Shown here: positions 1 through 11,941 of the stretch, in pieces
Position numbering within the stretch: position 1 is the stretch's first letter
Layout: every line of letters begins with the position of its first letter
Source: Rhytidiadelphus loreus
Taxonomy: Eukaryota > Streptophyta > Bryopsida > Hypnales > Hylocomiaceae
DNA: 64,000 nucleotides
Direction of reading: 5' to 3'
NCBI GenBank assembly: GCA_947034895.1
Contig: OX344762.1
Coordinates: forward strand, 26,826,760 to 26,890,759
Notes under the pieces: generated by a model
What the model saw: the letters and a program-made list of their open reading frames with translations, nothing else
What the model was told of the DNA's origin: nothing
Database searches by the model: none
Made by a program: the position numbers and the translations under genes

Positions 1-440
1 CGAATTTCAGTTATGTACCTATTTGGATGGAGCGCTTTCAGAAATGAATTTTGACCCTTAATAACTTTTGCATACAATATTCAAATGTGGTGTTCTTTGG
101 AGCGTTGGAACCTCCTTTCACTTGCCAATATGAATATGTGAAATTTTGACCAGTTTCATAATAGCAACTAGGCTCAGTATTAAAAAGTGATGGTTTTGGG
201 TTGTACCCACCTTAATATGCCACTTTGCACACCTCAATGAGCAGTACTTGGGGCATTAAGGTTGGTACCCCCTGAACCACCACTTTCTTTTACTTTGTGC
301 CTAGGTACTATTCTTAGATTGGTCATATTTTCTTGTTGTTGTTGTCACTTGAAAGGAGGTTCTAATGCACTAAAGAACATGATATTTGAATCCCATATGC
401 AAAAGTTACAAAGGGTCAAAGTTTGGTACTAAAACAATTT
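1..440. repeat. Foldback (inverted-repeat) element, left end cut by window
   Basis: Roughly 50-225 and 250-425 are imperfect inverted copies of each other. The block with CCTCCTTTCACTTG at about 110 reappears in reverse complement as CACTTGAAAGGAGG near 345. The phrase AACTTTTGCAT near 65 and GGTTGTACCCACCTTAATGCC-like sequence near the centre also pair. Arms are about 75-80% alike by eye, so this is an old hairpin-type non-autonomous element. No protein is encoded. The outer boundary is not visible because the element probably starts at or before base 1. Confidence 0.6.
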
Positions 441-1100
441 CTTTCACACATTTACGTAATTAATTTTGGATAGAGTGAAGATGACGGTTTAGGATCAATT
501 TATTGGATGCTTCATGATTCTTGTGCGAGGTTTGAATGAATTCACTTAGGGGTGGGAAGAAAGAGAAAAAAAACTTGCCAAAATGAGGATGTGATGTGTA
601 GATTTTACTTATGCCATAATTTATTTTGCCAAAAAAACTCAAAATTTTGAGAGACTTTTAAGGGGCTTAAATTGAGTTTGAAGTGCATTGCTAAAGGGGC
701 CATAAGTAATTTGGGCCAAAGAAAACAAACCCAAATGGACTAGTATTATCAGACGGAGCCAAGTAGAAGACAATGATTTCAAAAGGTGAATGCATATTCA
801 TTCCCTTCACAAATCCAATAAAATTGGAAACAGAAATCCCCATTTGAATCAGGGCCTCCAAAGTTTCAAGAACATGTTTTGTTGCAGCTACGGGTTCATA
901 TCAATTATATTACCACAGCTGCTGATTCTTGATCTCCAATGTGTCCTCCAACTATTTTTTATTAAGCTTACATCACAGCACAATAGTTATTTGAAGTTGA
1001 TAAATGAAATTTCAATATGTAAATATGAAACATCAAACTATTTGTTCTCACTCAATAGATTCATTTGGCATAGGGAAACCTCATTCAGAATGCCATGTAA
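441..1100. other. AT-rich intergenic, no gene seen
   Basis: The short open frames here have no recognisable domain, no splice context and no codon bias. I see only AT-rich unique-looking sequence between the foldback element and the 300-bp TIR element. Confidence 0.5.
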
Positions 1101-1400
1101 GGTAGGACGCTCTAAAAGCGACCCTTTAAGAGCTGATTGCATTTTGGAGGAAGCTAACATTCATGAAACAAATTTAAGTAAATTTTCATAAGAAGAAAAA
1201 TGGAATTGGCATCCAACCCAAGTCGTTTCATATTTTTTGGATCTCTGTGGAATTAGTTATGAATTTTTGAAGTTTGAAATGCAGTGGTTCTAAAAGCGAC
1301 CCCCTCGTGAAATGTACGTCTTTGGTACATCGAAGAAAGCAGAATGTACCTCTGCAGCCAGATCGCTTTTAGAGACGGGTCTGTTTTAGAGCCACCTACC
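1101..1400. mobile_element. 300-bp non-autonomous TIR element (Harbinger-like ends)
   Basis: The left end GGTAGGACGCTCTAAAAGCG is mirrored by the right end, whose reverse complement begins GGTAGGTGGCTCTAAAAC. It is flanked by TAA on the left and TTA on the right, which resembles the TWA target duplication of PIF/Harbinger elements with one base mutated. A second diverged copy lies at about 11631-11902 with the same internal order, including AGAGCTGATTGCATTT and CAAGTCGTTTCATATTTTTT. No coding capacity. Superfamily assignment rests only on the GG start and TWA flanks. Confidence 0.6.
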
Positions 1401-2177
1401 TTAATAGCAACATGAAATTTGTGACGGTTGGTTCAAAGCCTTGGCTACTTGGTACATACAATTTAGACCAAAGTGCAGAATTGGGAAGGTCTTACAAATT
1501 TCTGTAACAAATTCTATAGTTTGCCAAGAACAATGGCCAGGGTAACTCAACAAGGAGTTCTAGTCTTTGTGATGCCCAAACCTAGCTAAACTATAAAATC
1601 TTAAAATTAAAATAAATAAATTAGAACTACTTGTTGAATTGCTCTTTCTGTTCTCATACCATTTTTTCGGACATTTAAACCCTCTAAACTTTGTAGGGCG
1701 TAAGACATGTAGAAAGTAGAGTACTTAAAGCATCACAAAAATAAGTTAATTTACAGACATGTGAGTAGATCATTTGCATGACAGGCACACATGAATGTAA
1801 TAAACAACTTCCAACTTTCTACAAAATCATTTGGAAAATGTAGCAACAAGACAACAAGTATTGCACAAAGGTATACCTTTTAGAATTTGTAAAGAAAAGA
1901 ACTCAATGAAAGCTGAAAATTAATACAGAGTAATAAAATGCTATCCTTGAAGAAAACTCCACTTAACTTCAAAAACAAGATACCAATAAATGAAATCTCC
2001 AGACCAATAAAATCAGTTTCTAATAGTTAGCAGAGATTAATCCAAATTTACAAGGCACTGTCACGTACTCTAACACCAAGAATACTCTATTGGCAATCAC
2101 ACTGCTGTCTAATATCAGTAGAGAACAGAGATGTAAATGCCACCTACTAACTTGGCTCATGAATAGGTCATCAACAA
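1401..2177. other. AT-rich intergenic, no gene seen
   Basis: No coding, RNA or clear repeat signal seen. The sequence is A-rich and low complexity in places. Confidence 0.45.
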
Positions 2178-2286
2178 TTCCTTGCAAACACAAAACCCAA
2201 CAAAAGAGGTATATCCTTGCAAACACAAAACCCAACACAAGAGGTATATCCTTGCAAACACAAAACCCAACACAAGAGGTATATGG
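2178..2286. repeat. 35-bp tandem repeat, three copies
   Basis: The unit CCTTGCAAACACAAAACCCA plus about 15 more bases begins near 2180, 2215 and 2250, giving a clean 35-bp period. The copies are nearly identical. The repeated short peptide visible in the minus frame is a by-product of the array, not a protein. Confidence 0.8.
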
Positions 2287-3347
2287 ACAAAAATCTGAAG
2301 GGACTGTCTCTACTTTGTAAAGGCTAAAGAATTGACTATGCACATTCTTTACTTTGAATTAACATCTCAAAGCATCCCAATATCATACTCCCACATCCAC
2401 AAAAAGCTCAAAAGAAGTGTAGTTTACATTAAAACAAACGGGACAATTACGAGGGTAAAGCGCCAAGGTAACACCCACTATTAACCACATTATTAGGTCA
2501 AAATAAATAAAAACTAATGATTCCAAAATTGTGCAAATTTACGCAACAAAACTACACATTTGAAAGTGTAACTGGTCAATTGAATAGGTGATTTGTTCAA
2601 TACCCTTAGGTATGCACAACAATCTTTAGCTTGCACCTTTTACTTGGAGAATCAGATTCAACATTGCATTTTGACATTGTTGACCCCAAGTTTAGCTGGT
2701 TTTCTAAACTTGAAAATTAGTAAGCATTATGCTCCTACACACAACTCCTATTAACTCTTTGCTAAATTGTCAATGACAATAAAACAAACAAAAATTCACT
2801 CTCCTTAGACATTTGATAAAATCAGAATAATGGTTCAAATTCTTGGATGCAAAAGGAAAACTCTAAAGAACGTTATGCGTATATCCCAGTGCTTTGACTA
2901 AATACTGTTGCAACGGCGTAGGGAGGGGTGTCCTTGACTAATTTATAAAAAAAAACTAAAAACAAAATTTAGGTCACAAAAACTTCAAAACATCAATGCA
3001 GACGTCTCTGATTACAAATTAAACAAGGCGAAACCGTGAAGAATCATTTAAAATAATCTCAAGTCACAGAAAAACTAAAAAAACAAAATACAAATTTCTG
3101 CAATTGCAAAACGAGAAATGAAGAAAACGGCTTGATGCCTCATCAGAGACTTCACTCAAATGTTGTGAAAAATACTCTAGAGAAGAATATAACACTCAAT
3201 AGATTGTGTTCTATGACCAACTTATGGATCCAACCCAACCCTAGAGTCAAAAAATAAATCGTCGCCGCCCAAGTCCACTCTCTGTACCAACCTATTTGCA
3301 CCTTCCAAACCCTAACAAAAGCCAAGCACTCACCGATTCAGTCTCTA
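2287..3347. other. Intergenic, 3' flank of the eL30 copy
   Basis: AT-rich sequence with no supported gene. Just downstream of the eL30 stop on the minus strand, around 3333, is a GTGAGT donor-like site, and AAACCCTAA telobox-like motifs occur near 3310. I cannot show that either is functional. Confidence 0.35.
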
Positions 3348-3686
3348 CTACTGGTCCACAGGCATGGATCGGATGATATCAAAGTCACCAGGGTTGGTGA
3401 TGCTCAACGTATAGACGCAGAAGTACTTGCCGCACGCGGTACCCAAGTCCACGTTGTTGCCTTTAGAGTGGTGCACGCCCGTCTTGGATAACATGGCGTA
3501 GTATTCGATCTCGGATTTGCAGAGAGGAGGATAGTTGTTGGCAATGATGACAAGCTTGCTCTTGCCGCCTCGGAGCGACTTCAGAGTGGTCTTGTAGCCA
3601 AGGATGTACTTCCCGGACTTCATGATGAGCGTCAGAGAGTTATTGATGGACTCCTATGTCTTCTTCATCTTTTTGGTGGCTACCAT
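3348..3686 (-). pseudogene. RPL30: Ribosomal protein eL30 (RPL30) copy, broken by an early stop
   Basis: The minus frame from the ATG at 3686-3684 to the stop at 3350-3348 is 113 codons, which is the usual 112-aa length of plant eL30. It is recognisable throughout, for example [20 protein letters not shown] and [16 protein letters not shown]. There are no introns, although plant eL30 genes normally have them, so a retrocopy is plausible. A TAG stop sits about ten codons in, where the family has a Gln in KKTQES, so the intact protein cannot be made from the first ATG; an internal ATG could only give a truncated 91-residue product. Several conserved positions are replaced (NNC to NNY, two Arg to Cys, a conserved Asp to Asn), mostly explicable as C-to-T or G-to-A changes. 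A telobox-like AAACCCTAA lies upstream near 3811, as in ribosomal protein promoters. The alternative is a functional gene with a sequencing error at the stop. Confidence 0.85.
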
Positions 3687-3810
3687 GGTGACGGACTGTG
3701 AGGGGCTGTGGATGACGACTAGTAGGACGGAGATCAAGCTTGGGGCTTTGAGAGAGACAGAAAAGAAAGACTACCGCAAGACTGTTGTCATTCACTCATT
3801 TGGCCAAACC

Positions 3811-3819
3811 CCAAACCCT
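3811..3819 (-). promoter_or_regulatory. Telobox-like motif upstream of the eL30 copy
   Basis: AAACCCTAA reads on the plus strand about 125 bases upstream of the minus-strand eL30 start, within a pyrimidine-rich leader. Teloboxes are common in plant ribosomal protein promoters. Its presence argues that upstream sequence travelled with the copy or that this was once the native locus. Confidence 0.4.
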
Positions 3820-3839
3820 AACCGACCTTCCTTATTGTG

Positions 3840-4925
3840 ATGTATGTGAGGGCGTTATTTTGCTTCACCCTTCTCCCTTTAAAGTGGAGCACCTATTCCC
3901 ATCACTTTAAGCAATTCAATTCCGCATACTTTGAGGTGGAATCAAAACATGAAATTACCTTTTTATTCCGCCATTTGTTTTAAAAAATAAAATAAAAATT
4001 ATCTTCTAACACATTGACAATACACTGAAGAATCATGAATTTTATTTTTAAAAACGATCATTTTTTTAATATATATGAATATTATGTAAAGTTGTGAAGT
4101 TCAAATACTGATGTGGTGTACTCCAAACCATTTTTTGCATTAACATATATAAACCATATATTTTGGACTTCCAAAATCTACATATTTTCAAGATTTGTTT
4201 AGAATCTAGTGTTGGGAATGGGTGCTTCTACCTTAGGTTCTTCACGTTGCATTTCAAGAAATTTTTCATTGGATTTTCTTGGGTTTGGTTTCCTCTTCCT
4301 ATTTGTGTATTTTGCTCATTTAAAAAAAAAATTAGAATATTCATTTTTGACTCCTATACATATAGAAATTACATAAAGAATAAGAAAAGAACCTATAGTC
4401 CATATTAGATGACTAAAGTTTTAGTATCTAGTGCTAATGAGATATCTACTCTAACATACTTGGTTGTTGGGGTTGACATCTCTCACCGAATACTTAATTT
4501 TTTTCAAAAATGAAGTTTAATAGATGATAAAAATAAAAATATTTTTGCAATATTCTTATTTTCTTATACAATTTATTCTTGAAAAAAATATTTTTATTAA
4601 AAATTTGGCGTTTGTTTCTAAAAATGTTTATTGCCAATCCTAGTTGTTGGGTACAACATATTGGTTTTTTATTTTTGTTTGTAATTACTAGACCAATTTT
4701 GCATAGGATTATTTTGGTTTTTTTACTCAATATTAATTTCACCTTTCATAAATTCAAAAAATCATCAATTTCTTCAACTTTTATTACTCTCATGTATAAC
4801 TTTGTATGTGAAACTATCTTCTCAAAAGATGGCATCCACTCCCAACCATTAATCAACATGGCCCCCTCAGTTGAAAAAAAAAAATAACCCTTAATGGAAA
4901 AAAAAATTGAACCCCCCTCCCAGCC
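3840..4925. other. AT-rich intergenic, no gene seen
   Basis: Low-complexity A/T runs with overlapping short open frames on both strands. None has a recognisable domain, and I do not call any as coding. Confidence 0.45.
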
Positions 4926-5100
4926 GTTGATCTCCCAAAATACGGATATATAGATATACGGATACAAATACTTAAATACGTGGATACCATACAGATATAT
5001 GTACAGATATATATACAAATATACCTATATAGATATATATACAAATATACCTATACAAATATAGATACAAAGACGTACATGGATACAAATACATATGATA
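4926..5100. repeat. Degenerate GATA/ATAC-rich simple repeat
   Basis: Runs of TATAGATATACGGATACAAAT-like sequence alternate through this stretch with a loose 6-12 base period. The open frames rich in Tyr and Ile here are artefacts of the repeat. Confidence 0.7.
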
Positions 5101-5233
5101 TAGGATTTGACCCATATCAATTGTCACCCCACCTTCCCCTGAAATTTATAAAGTGTGTGTGTGTGCGGGGTGAAAACATAAAAATTTAAATAAAAAAATA
5201 AAAAATATATCGCGTGGTATATAAAAAAACTAA

Positions 5234-5328
5234 AAAAAGGATTACAAAACTTTTGAAAAGATAGTGATAGTCATTACTTTGTTAAGTGAAGAAACTTTTG
5301 AAAAGATAGTCATTTTCATTACTTTGTT
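5234..5328. repeat. Two-copy direct repeat
   Basis: AAACTTTTGAAAAGATAGT followed by CATTACTTTGTTA occurs twice, starting near 5250 and 5290. It is a local tandem duplication. Confidence 0.6.
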
Positions 5329-5330
5329 AT

Positions 5331-5365
5331 GATACTTAATACAAGTTATACTTGTATTAAGTATC
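5331..5365. repeat. Perfect 15-bp inverted repeat, 5-base loop
   Basis: GATACTTAATACAAG is followed by TTATA and then its exact reverse complement CTTGTATTAAGTATC. It is the start of a longer run of CTTGTATTAAGTAT-type imperfect palindromes that continues to about 5435. Confidence 0.8.
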
Positions 5366-5435
5366 ACTACAAGTATACAAGTATATTTGTATTAAATATA
5401 CAAGTATATACTTGTATTAAGTATATACTTGTCTT

Positions 5436-7166
5436 GTGTATTTTTTAAATGATTATATCTCCTATTAATCACTAATCCCAACATTGGTTCCAATTGAAGT
5501 TATTATTAAAAAATCATTAATTTAATTTCAAGATAAAATATTATACTTTCTATAATATTAAAAAAATAATTCAATTCATCATTTTTGTATTCATTTTTTT
5601 TTCTAAATTTTGTTAGTGATTTGAAATCTTTGGGTTATTATCTTTTGATCCAATAGTATATCATCCTCCATTAAGGACTTCCTTTTGGATACTTGAGGGT
5701 AATCTATTTTTCCTATTTGTTGCATTTGAGGACAATACATTACTAAAAAGAATACAAAAATGATTCAAATTAGGATTATATAGGATAAATAGAATAATTT
5801 TTAAAATGACATACTCCAAAGTTTTGGCCTAAGTTCTTCTTCCATAAAATTCACAAAACTAGTATTGAAATTTCAATGAAATAGATATTTTGATTTTTAA
5901 AATGAAAAAAAATAGTGAGATTATTCAATGAATAAATATTTTTCTCTTAAAAATCCAAAGGAAGACGGGATCCCTTTAAGAAAATAATCAAAAATGGTTT
6001 CTAATTTTTTTTAAATGCACAAGTAATAGTGCCGTCTTTGTACAAAATTGGAAGATGATAAATTTTATATTTTTAAATGCACTTTAATATAAATGTAAGA
6101 ATGCTACACAATACACCTCTAGATGTGTAATTTTTAAATTCTTGCAATGGTCAAAAGTCTAAAAAATTTGTAAAACATACAAATGTGATAAATTGGTAAA
6201 AATTGGTTTCAAAATAGTATAGTTTTTTTGAAAGATAAAATCAATAATTGAAAGGGCAATAGAACAATAGACATCTTTTTCAATAAATTTTGGATCCACA
6301 TTCTTATTACTTAAAAAGTTACAACATAAACCAAGTCTGATTTCAAACAAGTGATGCCAAATGCAACAAATATTACAATACAATACAATATTACATATGT
6401 TTTTTTAAATGCATTTTTTGTGACATTTAGTTGTTTTTATGTCACATTTGATGTCATTAATTACTAACATAAAAATAAGTGGACATCACAAAAAAATATT
6501 TTATAAAAATACAAATTTCTTCTAGTGATAATTTAATGTTTTTGCCCTCAAACTCTCTTTTCTAGACTTCCTATTATAATGAACATGATTGTGGATACAA
6601 TAAGGTAACAATACTCAATGATATCCTTAATAATAGTGCAAAATAAGTGTTTCTTCTAATTTTGAATGATACCAGTGATTCTTTTATAAAATACAAAGGA
6701 AATTGGTAATATTCAGGAATAGAGGAAGTATGTATTGTACTAAAAGTGCAAAGAATAATTATTGACAACTATTCAAAAGCCCCAAGACTTTCATCGGCAA
6801 AATTGAGGTTTCCTTCATATCAACAAAATTACAAGCCATCTCTACCTTCGACAAAAATTTATACACCACTAGGTCACACAAACAAAGTGAATGCAACAAG
6901 ACAGAAGGTATGGGCTAACATGCCCTTCATAGTCATGTAAGGACAAGATGCAAGGTTCACGTAGACAATGATCAAAGGAAAGATCATCAATGCAAGTAGC
7001 ATCATGGAGGAAGAACTTCACTGGGATATAATGGAGTCCTTTCCAAATTCCTAGAAGTGCTTTGATAAGATAAAATGCCAACAATTGGTTGTAGCACAAG
7101 AAATATTTTGTACAATTCAAGGCACTTTAGTCAAGAATTCAATAGTTGGCGTTTTATTTTGTTAAA
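5436..7166. other. AT-rich intergenic with a partial CACTA-like end near 6530
   Basis: No gene recognised. Around 6400-6530 the sequence folds back on itself weakly (TTTTTTGTGACAT against its reverse complement) and ends in TTTCTTCTAGTG, which matches the CACTAGAAGAAA terminus of CACTA-type MITEs seen elsewhere in the window. The other end could not be found. Confidence 0.4.
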
Positions 7167-8994
7167 AATTTCATAATTCTAAAGTAAAAGATGACTTCCA
7201 TTCTTTCATACAAGTATAAAAGGGGTCCAAAGAGTCATAGGAAATATATTGTATGCCTTCATGACCATTGATTTGTTATAAGTACTTCTTGTTACTAGGT
7301 TTCCATTTCATTTATTAGTTTTAGAAGACAATAGAAAATACAAAATGACAAATGGGCTTAGAGGCAAAGGTAATGTGAGCAATAAGCTCAAAGCTCATGC
7401 CAAAAAACTTAAAGAAAGGAATCTTAATCTATACAAAGACAAAATTGATGTAAGTGGGGATAAAAAATGTGTTATAATTTCAAAACATCAAAATTTGCAA
7501 GATAGCGCATTAGAAGGGAAAATTATGTATAAAATTCCACAGTGATTTACAAAAATAGAATAGCTATCAAAGATAAAAGAACAAAAGAAATAGTATTAGT
7601 TGTTTCTTTTACCAAATTCAAAGATATAAAATCTACCCAAGAATATGAAGATCTTGAGAAACTCTCTAGTCTTTAGCAAAAGGAAGGAAGGAAAAAACTG
7701 GCTTCATAAAAAACAATAAGGCAAAGGTGAATGGGAACATGTTTGCATTGGGGTGGAGAGGAGGTATGGATACCAAAAAGACATTAGGAACTTACGTCAT
7801 GGGGCTTGGAATTCAAAAGTCTGAGTATGCCATACAAGAATGGAAAGAAGATCAACTCCAATTGGTCAATTGGATTTCTCATTTCTTTGAATCCAAATTC
7901 AAGAAACTTGCAAAATTCCTTTACATGAAAACACTACATGAGGCATTGGAAGTGGATGTCCCATTACTAGTTTGAATTGAATATACAAACCTAGAGCAGA
8001 ATTTTGAAGGATTTACAAGTTCTTTGACATATACTATGGATGAATTTTCCAAAAAGTTCCATTGTGATGAAAACCAAAGTTTAGAAGTACTTCTTGCAAT
8101 GGAACTTTTTGGATAAATCATCCATAGTATAAGTCAAAGAACTTGTAAATCCTTCAAAATTCTGCTCTAGGTTTGTATATTCAATTCAAACTAGTAATGG
8201 GACATCCACTTCCAATGCCTCATGTAGTGTTTTCATGTAAAGGAATTTTGCAAGTTTCTTGAATTTGGATTCAAAGAAATGAGAAATCCAATTGACCAAT
8301 TGGAGTTGATCTTCTTTCCATTCTTGTATGGCATGCTCAGACTTTTGAATTCCAAGCCCCATGACGTAAGTTCCTAATGTCTTTTTGGTATCCATACCTC
8401 CTCTCCACCCCAATGCAAACATGTTCCCATTCACCTTTGCCTTATTGTTTTTTATGAAGCCAGTTTTTTCCTTCCTTCCTTTTGCTAAAGACTAGAGAGT
8501 TTCTCAAGATCTTCATATTCTTGGGTAGATTTTATATCTTTGAATTTGGTAAAAGAAACAACTAATACTATTTCTTTTGTTCTTTTATCTTTGATAGCTA
8601 TTCTATTTTTGTAAATCACTGTGGAATTTTATACATAATTTTCCCTTCTAATGCGCTATCTTGCAAATTTTGATGTTTTGAAATTATAACACATTTTTTA
8701 TCCCCACTTACATCAATTTTGTCTTTGTATAGATTAAGATTCCTTTCTTTAAGTTTTTTGGCATGAGCTTTGAGCTTATTGCTCACATTACCTTTGCCTC
8801 TAAGCCCATTTGTCATTTTGTATTTTCTATTGTCTTCTAAAACTAATAAATGAAATAGAAACCTAGTAACAAGAAGTACTTTTAACAAATCAAAGGTCAC
8901 AAAGGCATACAATATATTTCCTATGACTCTTTGGACCCCTTTTATACTTATATGAAAGACTCGAAGTCATCTTTTACTTTATAATTATGAAATG
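7167..8994. repeat. 1.8-kb near-perfect palindrome (about 900-bp arms, 32-base loop)
   Basis: The left arm 7167-8064 and right arm 8097-8994 are reverse complements around a 32-base spacer at 8065-8096. Two short open frames appear in mirror image. The one at 7345-7545 (66 codons) is identical in the right arm. The one at 7727-7975 (82 codons) differs from its mirror at 8186-8434 by a single Tyr-to-His change. I do not recognise the encoded peptides; they may be pieces of a captured gene. A TATAAAAGG-type box sits near each outer end. Arms this alike imply a recent inverted duplication or gene conversion between arms. Transcription would give a very long hairpin RNA. Confidence 0.9.
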
Positions 8995-9974
8995 TAAAAG
9001 TCATCTTGAGCATTAGGGGTCTTTTACTTTAATATTTGAAGAAAGTGAAAGTAGCCTTTTACATTAGAGTGTGAACACTTTTTATAACAATAAAAAGTAG
9101 CTTCTCAATTATACTTTCAATTCTTTGAACAAATTAGTTTCCAAATGATCTTGCAATGAATGGGGTTTATTTCTTGCGTTTTTTATTCTCACATGTATAA
9201 GGAATGACATATAAAAAAAACGGAATGTATTTGCTTTGAAGATTAGTTTTGAATTCACATTTCAATACTACCAAGGTATTAAAAAAACAAAAGCCTTATG
9301 GTTTACATTATACATATGTATAACATAACTATATATTTATTCACGTTTTAGAAATTCTAATTTTATGTTTGTACAAGAGAGTTTATATAAATATGTATAT
9401 GTATATTGTGTTTTATTCTCAGGTTTTATTACTTTTTGTTTATCTGCCCTTCAAGTGTATATATGGTGTGTGCATTGCAAGGTTTTGGTTCCAAAGTGTC
9501 CCCATTATCCTTGAAGGTTTTACATTGGAAAAACATATGTTATTTTAGTTTTTAGTTTTTTTCTATTATTATTTTTTGTTATTAGGTCTTCACCTTCAAA
9601 GAATATATGATATGTTTAATGAACAAGTCTTATAATTGAATTTCTTTGTACTTTTTTCCTTTAGAAAGTCATAGGAAGTATATAATTACACAATACAATA
9701 ATTAATGGAAGTCTCTTGAAAACTTATAGAAATATACATGATTGATAATCATTTGTTTTTGAAGAATAATACTATAAGTATATTTTTTCCCCATAATAGA
9801 ATCATAATTTGAAACGCTTAGGAACTTTACAATTAAACATAGAAAAAGAATTTAGCTCAAAGGATAGTTGTTGCAAATCAATCCAATCATGGATATAACA
9901 AATGTTACTTTTGTAAAGGATATAAGCGCTTAGGGCTTAAATAAAATTTATAATGAAGATGAGAGTACAATCAA
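8995..9974. other. AT-rich intergenic, no gene seen
   Basis: No supported gene. Around 9895-9935 one plus frame reads CYFCKGYK, faintly like the start of a retrotransposon gag zinc knuckle. The second half of the motif is absent, so I do not call it. Confidence 0.4.
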
Positions 9975-11409
9975 TCAATATGTATTTTGACCTTTAAGTT
10001 GCCATAGGTGGTCAATTAAGTCATTCCTCAATTCAAAATGCCTACCTATATATTCAATCTTTGCCATACTATGAATGAATTGCCAATTCATCTGTCTTTG
10101 TACTTGTGAAGCAATAGTTGGGTCAAATAGAACCTCTAGCCCTAAATCTCTTTCATCCTCAATGATCATATTGTATATAATGCAACCAGCTAGCATTATA
10201 TCCTCTATAGTATCCATATCCCATTGGCGATATGGATTTTGACAATTTCAAAACGGGCTTGTAAAACTCGAGAACAACGTTTAACATCTTTGAAGGTGAC
10301 CTCCTGGACTACTGCAAAATGGGTCTTCTTCTTGTCTTGAGGTTCATGAATTGTTTGAACAAAATAGCTCCACTTGGGATAAATCCCATCTACAAGCAAG
10401 TAGTACCTAGGGTAGATGTGGCCATTGACAATGAAAGATAAATTATGTCCTTTTTTCATCAGAATGTCTTCAATCTTAATAGACCTATCTAAAACATTTA
10501 GGTCATTGTTGCTTCTAGGCAAACCAAAAATGCATGCCATATCCACAAAGATTGGTCAGCAACTGCTTCTAAGATAATACTCTTTGTATTGACTTTGTCT
10601 TGAAACTGCCCATGCCAAGTAAAAGGATAGTTTTTTCACATCCAATGCATACAATCTAAAGAACCAAACATGCCTGGCCAACCCCTTGCTTCATTAGTAT
10701 TAACTTGATTGATAATTTCAAATTGGGTGGGCTTTATTAAGTATGTGGATTGAAAACAAGCTCGCACAAACCTACAAAATCTCTTCATTGATTCCATTGC
10801 TGTTTTCTCTCCAATACGACAATACTCATCAGTAGCATCAATAGGAACTCCATACGCAAGCATTTAGATAGCTGCCATGCATTTCTTCAATAGGGATAAG
10901 CCCAAAGTACCTGCACATTTCTTCTTCTAAATAAAATATGAATCATGAGCACAAACGACATCCATAATTCTCACAAACAATTCTCTTTGCATACAGAACC
11001 GGCGTCTAAACATCTATGCACTAAATATAGGATTTTCAGAGAAATAATCATGATAGATGTGTTGGTGACCTCTTTCAAAATTCCTATCAACATTTGGAGC
11101 TTTTCCTAGCCTACTACCACTAGCCTTCACACTTTCTTCTTCTTTTTCATCAAAAACCTCTCTAAGTTGAAATACAAGTAAAAATTGCTCTTCATCCTCA
11201 AGCTCCACTTGTAAATTTTGCAATAACTGTTGCCTCCATAGATCCATTGCACTGTTCAACAAAAAACTCAATGCTAATATGTCTAGCTCCAAGAATAAGC
11301 CACATTGTCCATGCCAAAGAACTCTCTGTCTCAAAGAACAACGTTTACAGTTCCATTTTGAAGAACTATGTTTATCGTTCATCAAAGTTGATTTCTCCAA
11401 GTAAGGCAA
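9975..11409 (-). pseudogene. PIF/Harbinger-type transposase (DDE_4 plant transposon protein), decayed
   Basis: Read on the minus strand, consecutive segments give the plant Harbinger transposase signature in order. These are MFRRRF near 11013, MLAYGVPIDATDEYCRIGE near 10860, ARGWPGMFGSLDCMHW near 10690-10637, the stretch with GLPRSNNDLNVLD near 10530, then LLVDGIYPKWSYFV near 10400 and KDVKRCSRVLQARFEI near 10280. The C-terminal segment ends at 9975. The catalytic Asp of SLDCMHW and of DGIYP are present. The frame is broken by stops before MFRRRF, after DSYFI, before MLAYG and after CMHWM (where the family has Trp), and by frameshifts near 10560 and 10210. Elements of this family move by a DDE reaction and duplicate a TWA target. 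I could not identify the terminal repeats. Confidence 0.85.
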
Positions 11410-11630
11410 GATGGTAGGAGCACCACGATGGCATTCCTTGTGACTTGGTGCTTTAGTGGCACTTGAAAAATTATGTTCAATCCAATTTTAGAGGATTGTT
11501 GGTGGGGATCACTGTGTGGTCACGGCACAACTACATCTCACGGGACTCCAAAATCTCACTACTTTTTGGTACAATGGTCATTTGGCATGCAACTGGTGGC
11601 GATGCTCTTATGTGGTTGTCTCTTAATTAA
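11410..11630. other. Intergenic, no gene seen
   Basis: Short spacer between the Harbinger remnant and the second copy of the 300-bp element. Nothing recognised. Confidence 0.4.
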
Positions 11631-11902
11631 AGTAGGCTGCTCTTAGAGCAAACTTTTAAGAGCTGATTGCATTTAGAGGGAAGCTAAACTCCTTGAAACA
11701 ATTTTTAGGACATTTTGGTGGGAAGAAAAATGGAATGGGCATCTAATCCAAGTCGTTTCATATTTTTTGGACCTTTGAGGAATTAGTTACAAATTTTTGA
11801 AGTTGCACCTCTTCAAATGTACACTATTGGTGCATTGAAAAAAGCAAAATGTACCTTTGTGTTAATGGTCACTTTTAGAGTAGGATGACTTTCAGAGCAT
11901 CC
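11631..11902. mobile_element. Second, diverged copy of the 1101-1400 TIR element
   Basis: Begins AGTAGGCTGCTCTTAGAGC after TTAA and ends near GACTTTCAGAGCATCC. The inside follows the order of the 1101-1400 copy, including AGAGCTGATTGCATTTAGAG and CAAGTCGTTTCATATTTTTT. The ends are more eroded than in the first copy. Same orientation, no coding capacity. Confidence 0.6.
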
Positions 11903-11941
11903 ACTCAAAAGATCTCGTTTTTGTTTTTTTTCTTGTGTGGA

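Noticed and set aside
4746..5189. Tyr/Ile-rich open frames on both strands
   Set aside because: By-products of a GATA/ATAC simple repeat.
7345..7975. Short open frames in the left arm of the palindrome as genes
   Set aside because: They are mirrored in the other arm, have no recognisable domain and are too short; better treated as captured sequence.
9895..9940. Gag zinc knuckle
   Set aside because: Only the first two Cys are present; the His and last Cys are missing.
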